This document shows, one piece after another, positions 30,997 through 34,171 of a DNA stretch of 34,171 nt (position 1 is its first letter; each line of letters starts with the position of its first letter). The stretch comes from RGIG3009 sp045596745 (lineage in GTDB: Bacteria > Bacillota > Clostridia > Oscillospirales > Acutalibacteraceae), in NCBI GenBank assembly GCA_045596745.1, contig JAZODA010000027.1, positions 1 through 34,171 on the forward strand. Reading direction: 5' to 3'. Below the pieces are notes generated by a model. It ran no database searches. It saw only the letters and a list, made by a program, of their open reading frames with translations, and was not told the origin of the DNA. A program made the position numbers and the translations under genes.

Positions 30997-31914
30997 TTAT
31001 TTCGCCATTGCGGCAACTTCGGCAGCGAAGTCGTCTTCGCGCTTCTCGATGCCTTCGCCCATCACAAAGTGGATAGCATCCACAAAGCTGACGGAGCCGC
31101 CCAGCTTCTTGCCGGCGTCGGCAATGTAGCCGGCGACGTCGCCCTTGAACAGGTCGGAGCGAACAAACTCCTGCTGCAGCAGGCAGGACTCTTTGTAGAA
31201 CGCGGCCATCTTACCGGCAGCAATCTTCTCCTTCACAGCGTCCGGCTTGGAAGCCATGTTGGGATCGTTGTTCATCAGAGCAATCTGAACCTGCAGTTCC
31301 TTATCGGCATCTTCCTGCGGCACCTGCGCCTTGTCCCAATACTTGGGATTCATCGCAGCAATCTGCATGGCAACGTTCTTACCGATTTCGGTCGCATCGA
31401 CACCACCCTCGACAGCCAGGTTAACCAGCACAGCGTGGGTACCACCGGCGTGGACATACGCCACGGAGGTGTTCTCGGCAAAGCGAGCGAAACGGCGAAT
31501 CTGCATATTCTCGCCGATGGACATAACCTTCTCCTGCATGATCTCGGTAACGGTCAGCGGAGAGTTGGGATAGGTGCAGGTCTTCAGAGCCTCGACATCA
31601 GCGGGGTTCTGGGTCGCCACGACCTCGGCCAGGTTCTTAACGAGATCCTGGAACGCATCGGTCTTAGCAGCAAAGTCGGTCTCGGAGTTGACTTCGATGA
31701 CAACGCCCACGCCGTTGATCGAGGTAGCATACGCCACGCCCATAGCGGCAACGCGGTCTGCCTTCTTGGCGGCCTTGGCGAGACCCTTCTCGCGCAGCCA
31801 GTCAACAGCCTTGTCCATATCGCCGTCGGTCTCCTGGAGAGCCTTCTTGCAGTCCATCATACCGACGTTGGTCATTTCACGGAGTTTCTTAACGTCTAAA
31901 GCAGTAAAAGCCAT
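30997..31914 (-). CDS. tsf: translation elongation factor Ts
   Basis: EF-Ts is the guanine-nucleotide exchange factor that recycles EF-Tu in protein synthesis. The 305 residues start MAFTALDVKKLREMTNVGMMDCKKAL, the family N-terminal UBA-like domain with its conserved T-N-V-G-M-M-D-C-K-K-A-L. The exchange-core residues DFAAKT (about 81-86) follow. The length fits the family (B. subtilis 293), and no truncation or odd residue was seen. It lies 24 bp after rpsB, with AGGAGG ahead of the ATG at 31914, and a strong terminator ends the operon. This gene pair is the standard bacterial arrangement. Confidence 0.98.
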   Translation of the reverse strand: MAFTALDVKKLREMTNVGMMDCKKALQETDGDMDKAVDWLREKGLAKAAKKADRVAAMGVAYATSINGVGVVIEVNSETDFAAKTDAFQDLVKNLAEVVATQNPADVEALKTCTYPNSPLTVTEIMQEKVMSIGENMQIRRFARFAENTSVAYVHAGGTHAVLVNLAVEGGVDATEIGKNVAMQIAAMNPKYWDKAQVPQEDADKELQVQIALMNNDPNMASKPDAVKEKIAAGKMAAFYKESCLLQQEFVRSDLFKGDVAGYIADAGKKLGGSVSFVDAIHFVMGEGIEKREDDFAAEVAAMAK

Positions 31915-31938
31915 GGCTTGTTTCCTCCTGATTATTGA

Positions 31939-32685
31939 TTATTCCGCAGTGGGAGCTTCGACAGCTTCCTCGGCGGCTTCGGGAGCGGCTTCGGCAGCCT
32001 GCTCGCCCTGACGGCCTTCGATGATGGCGCTGGCCATCGCACCGGCAATCAGCTTAACAGCGCGGATAGCGTCGTCGTTACCCGGGATGACGTAATCGAC
32101 ATCGTCGGGATCGCAGTTGGTATCGACGATTGCAACAATCGGAATACCCAGCTTCTTGGCTTCGGCAACGGCGATCTTCTCCTTGCGGGGATCGACGATG
32201 AACAGAGCACCCGGAACCTTATCCATGCCCTTGATACCGCCGAGGAACTTCTCGAGCTTCTCAATCTCATGGTTCAGCTTAACAACTTCCTTCTTGGGCA
32301 GCAGGCTGAACGTGCCGTCTTCGGCCATGGTCTTGAGCTGGTTCAAACGAGCAATGCGGCCGCGGATGGTGCGGAAGTTGGTGAGCATACCGCCCAGCCA
32401 ACGAGCATTGACATAATAAGCGCCGGCGCGGACCGCTTCTTCAGCGATGGAGTCCTGAGCCTGCTTCTTGGTGCCGACGAACAGCACCGACTTGCCCTCG
32501 GCGGACAGTTCACGGATGAACATATACGCTTCTTCGAGCTTGCGCACCGTCTTCTGCAGGTCAATGATATAGATACCATTGCGCTCAGTGAAGATGTAGG
32601 GCGCCATTTTGGGGTTCCAGCGGCGGGTCTGGTGACCGAAGTGGACACCGGCTTCCAGCAGCTGTTTCATGGATACGACTGACAT
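31939..32685 (-). CDS. rpsB: 30S ribosomal protein S2
   Basis: S2 is a late-assembly protein of the small ribosomal subunit. The 248 residues start MSVVSMKQLLEAGVHFGHQT, then RRWNPKMAPYIFTERNGIYIIDLQKT, the universal S2 N-terminus. Later come NARWLGGMLTNFRTI and FIVDPRKEKIAVAEAKKLGIP. The C-terminal 25 residues or so are Glu/Ala-rich (AAEAAPEAAEEAVEAPTAE), a common variable tail. The start is ATG 32685: it follows GGGAGGAAA and gives the family N-terminus; a longer in-frame reading to 32841 would translate the leader and promoter and is rejected. It leads the rpsB-tsf operon. Confidence 0.98.
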   Translation of the reverse strand: MSVVSMKQLLEAGVHFGHQTRRWNPKMAPYIFTERNGIYIIDLQKTVRKLEEAYMFIRELSAEGKSVLFVGTKKQAQDSIAEEAVRAGAYYVNARWLGGMLTNFRTIRGRIARLNQLKTMAEDGTFSLLPKKEVVKLNHEIEKLEKFLGGIKGMDKVPGALFIVDPRKEKIAVAEAKKLGIPIVAIVDTNCDPDDVDYVIPGNDDAIRAVKLIAGAMASAIIEGRQGEQAAEAAPEAAEEAVEAPTAE

Positions 32686-32806
32686 ACAATATTTCCTCCC
32701 GGTTTTTACCTCTACGAGCGCTACGGACAACTGAAAAATTTTTGCCCGCATCTCCGGAACCGCAGGGCGGCACCGCCGGAGCGCAACACGCTCGTATGCA
32801 TATTGC
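32686..32806 (-). promoter_or_regulatory. structured 5' leader of rpsB, possible autoregulatory element
   Basis: About 120 nt between the predicted start and the rpsB ATG. Outer arms ACGAGCG and CGCTCGT can pair across most of the leader. Inside are CTCCGG/CCGGAG and GGCGG/CCGCC stems. A nested helix of this kind fits a ribosomal-protein leader where S2 may bind its own message, as known for S2 in other bacteria. I cannot assign it to a named RNA family. Confidence 0.5.
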
Positions 32807-32812
32807 CGTAGT

Positions 32813-32841
32813 ATTGTACCACAAACAATCGAAAAAGGCAA
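32813..32841 (-). promoter_or_regulatory. sigma-A-type promoter of rpsB-tsf
   Basis: Minus strand: TTGCCT (32836-32841), 17 bp, TACAAT (32813-32818), with a T-rich stretch just upstream that could act as an UP-like element (TTAAAAATTCTTAAAAAAA on that strand). It lies right after the stop codon of the ylmC-like gene. Confidence 0.78.
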
Positions 32842-32860
32842 GTCCTTTTTTTAAGAATTT

Positions 32861-33163
32861 TTAATTACCGAAAATGCCCTGCAGCACGCTGTTTTTCCGG
32901 CACCGTCCGTCCCCGATTCTCGGCGGCATCGGGTGGTTGACAAGGATGGTTTGCTCCCCGATAACTTCGATTTCTTTCCAGCCGATAATGATGTCCTCTC
33001 CCCTCCCGAGCAAGCCGAAGCCGCGGGAACGCCCGAAGATGACAAGCGACACGAGTTGCGCCGTGCAGGTGTCAATCTCCACATCGTCCACGCACCCCAG
33101 GCGCATACCGTCGCAAATATTGATGACCTCTTTGTCGTGCATGTCCGTAATCTTGCAAATCAT
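32861..33163 (-). CDS. YlmC/YmxH family PRC-barrel protein
   Basis: A 100-residue protein of the YlmC/YmxH family, associated with sporulation in Firmicutes. It begins MICKITDMHDKEVINICDGMRLGCVDDVEID, the PRC-barrel pattern (K-x-V-I-N-x-x-D-G-x-x-L-G-x-x-x-D), and continues with VIFGRSRGFGLLGRGEDIIIGWKEIEVIGEQTILV. The core is complete; the last 20 residues, including GDGRCRKNSVLQG, are variable. The molecular role is not known. It is divergent from sigG (start codons about 110 bp apart), whereas in the Clostridia I remember a gene of this type lies close to sigG on the same strand. Ribosome binding site GGAGGTG. Confidence 0.88.
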   Translation of the reverse strand: MICKITDMHDKEVINICDGMRLGCVDDVEIDTCTAQLVSLVIFGRSRGFGLLGRGEDIIIGWKEIEVIGEQTILVNHPMPPRIGDGRCRKNSVLQGIFGN

Positions 33164-33271
33164 AGAAACACCTCCGCTGTATTGCTATGCAGAGAGGCGG
33201 CAAAACATACCAATTGATTGCGGCGTCGATTTACGACCCATACTCACTCCGTGAAAGGATGTGACCGGCGT

Positions 33272-34039
33272 TTGTACAACAAGGTGGAAATCTGCGGCGT
33301 GAACACCGCCACGCTGACGGTGCTGAGCGAGAGCGACAAAATGCGTCTGCTGCGGCTGGTAAAGCAAGGCGATGCTGCCGCCCGTGAGGAGCTGGTAAAC
33401 GGCAATTTGCGGTTGGTGCTGAGCGTTATCCAACGGTTCACCGGGCGCGGTGAGAATCCTGACGATTTGTTTCAGGTGGGTTGTATCGGACTGATAAAGT
33501 CCATCGACAACTTCGACATTTCCCAGAACGTGCGGTTTTCCACCTATGCCGTGCCGATGATTATCGGCGAGATACGCCGTTATCTGCGCGACAACAACGC
33601 CATTCGCATCAGCCGCAGTATGCGGGATATTGCCTACCGCGCAATGCAGGCCAAAGAGGAACTGACCAACAAAAACCTGCGCGAACCGACGGTGGAAGAA
33701 ATCGCCGAGGCGCTGGATTTGCCGCGCGAAGAGGTGGTGCTGGCACTGGAGGCCATCGTGGAGCCTGTCTCATTATACGAGCCGGTATACGCCGACAGCG
33801 GCGACACGGTGTACGTGATGGACCAAATCGGTGACACCAACGACGACCGTACCTGGTTGGACGAGCTTGCGCTGAAAGAAGCCATCCGCGGGCTTGGCGA
33901 GCGCGAAAAGCGGATTTTGAATCTGCGCTTTTTCAAAGGGATGACGCAAATCGAGGTGTCGGCGGAAATCGGCATTTCACAAGCGCAGGTCTCGCGTCTG
34001 GAAAAAGGGGCGCTGGAGAAAATCAAGGGACAATTATAA
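33272..34039 (+). CDS. sigG: RNA polymerase sigma-G, forespore-specific
   Basis: Late forespore sigma factor. The 255 residues closely follow B. subtilis sigma-G: NKVEICGV at the N-terminus, NGNLRLVLSVIQRF (region 2.1), DDLFQVGCIGLIKSIDNFD and VRFSTYAVPMIIGEIRRYLRDNNAIRISRSMRD (regions 2.2-3.0), SLYEPVYADSGDTVYVMDQIGD, and the 4.2 helix-turn-helix TQIEVSAEIGISQAQVSRLEKGALE. I choose TTG 33272 as start because it gives M-YNKVEICGV, matching the known N-terminus, with AAGGA about 12 bases ahead. Alternatives are GTG 33251 and ATG 33218, which add residues not found in the family. No sigE or spoIIGA precedes it here. Confidence 0.95.
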   Translation: MYNKVEICGVNTATLTVLSESDKMRLLRLVKQGDAAAREELVNGNLRLVLSVIQRFTGRGENPDDLFQVGCIGLIKSIDNFDISQNVRFSTYAVPMIIGEIRRYLRDNNAIRISRSMRDIAYRAMQAKEELTNKNLREPTVEEIAEALDLPREEVVLALEAIVEPVSLYEPVYADSGDTVYVMDQIGDTNDDRTWLDELALKEAIRGLGEREKRILNLRFFKGMTQIEVSAEIGISQAQVSRLEKGALEKIKGQL

Positions 34040-34058
34040 GCGGATTGTGGAAACGAGA

Positions 34059-34169
34059 CCGAGGGATGGAATAACTCCCTCCGTCACGCATTCGCGTGAC
34101 ACCTCCCTCATTGAGGGAGGCAACACCCCTCATCCGTCTTTCGCCTGCGGCGAAATCCACCTCCCTCGG
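34059..34169. repeat. hairpin-rich MITE/REP-like element
   Basis: About 111 bp bounded by inverted ends, CCGAGGGA (34059-34066) and TCCCTCGG (34162-34169). Inside are three perfect hairpins in a row: GTCACGC/GCGTGAC (34083-34100), CCTCCCTC/GAGGGAGG (34102-34120) and TTTCGCC/GGCGAAA (34139-34155). No protein is encoded. The layout is that of a non-autonomous repeat, and I recall similar CTCCCTC/GAGGGAG hairpin repeats being scattered in Oscillospiraceae-like genomes. It lies 20 bases after sigG and ends two bases before the window edge. Confidence 0.7.
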
Positions 34170-34171
34170 AG

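Noticed and set aside
32832..32850. Terminator for the ylmC-like gene from AAAAAGG/CCTTTTT
   Set aside because: The stem is short and A/T-rich and sits on the rpsB -35 box; it may be chance.
33179..33212. CATACCA (33206-33212) as a sigma-G/F-type -10 for sigG
   Set aside because: It matches CATACTA at six of seven positions, but no GNATR-type box stands at the required 17-18 bp. A minus-strand GTATG with CATAGCA 16 bp away for the ylmC-like gene is equally weak.
34059..34171. A CRISPR array, suggested by the repeated CTCCCTC blocks
   Set aside because: The blocks are arms of hairpins with no regular spacing or unique spacers.

Overview
The window looks like the chromosome of a spore-forming, Gram-positive Clostridia member, most likely of the Oscillospiraceae/Ruminococcaceae type. 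The reasons are spoIIE, sigG and a YlmC/YmxH-family gene, a T-box leader in front of thrS, AGGAGG-type ribosome binding sites, sigma-A promoters with 17-bp spacers, many lipoproteins with a Cys lipobox, and a hairpin-rich dispersed repeat at the right edge. This placement rests on gene content and reading, not on a database search.

Layout. 1-300: an initiator tRNA-fMet with its own promoter and terminator, minus strand. 304-2704: a polar amino-acid ABC importer (binding protein, permease, ATPase; minus strand) behind a strong promoter packed with inverted repeats. Its binding protein appears circularly permuted. 2795-8160: a five-gene minus-strand operon (FG-GAP-like lipoprotein, OmpR-type regulator, histidine kinase, DUF1385/YqhQ protein, PrmC methyltransferase). 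8281-13020: plus-strand thrS under T-box control, a coupled D-2-hydroxyacid dehydrogenase and a glycerol-kinase-like FGGY kinase. 13023-15347: spoIIE, convergent with the kinase. 15520-25458: plus-strand Ca2+-type P-ATPase, a small membrane protein, an ABC-F ATPase, a giant clostripain-family (C11) peptidase and an HExxH metalloprotease lipoprotein. 25515-26412: an AraC-type regulator with apparent autoregulatory repeats. 26454-29162: the ferrous-iron operon feoA-feoB plus a small FeoB-associated Cys-rich membrane protein, controlled by a 28-bp palindromic operator that is partly repeated in front of feoB. 29197-30930: a solute-binding lipoprotein with a long Thr-rich linker. 30949-32841: rpsB-tsf with a structured leader. 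32861-34039: a YlmC/YmxH-family gene divergent from sigG. 34059-34171: a hairpin-rich MITE/REP-like repeat.

How the parts relate. Translation (fMet tRNA, thrS, rpsB, tsf, prmC, ABC-F) and nutrient or metal uptake (amino-acid importer, feo, orphan binding protein, Ca-ATPase) dominate, and the sporulation genes spoIIE and sigG are embedded among them. Two large secreted or anchored peptidases lie next to an AraC regulator, so exported proteolysis may be a local theme.

The most unusual items are: (1) the amino-acid binding protein whose canonical C-terminal segment sits at its N-terminus; (2) an ABC-F protein in which one composite ATP site has lost its catalytic residues while the other is intact; (3) the paired palindromic operators of the feo operon; (4) a 21-bp-spaced direct repeat upstream of the AraC gene; and (5) a transcription terminator for the kinase gene written inside the 3' end of spoIIE. 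No CRISPR array, phage, insertion sequence or defence system was recognised.
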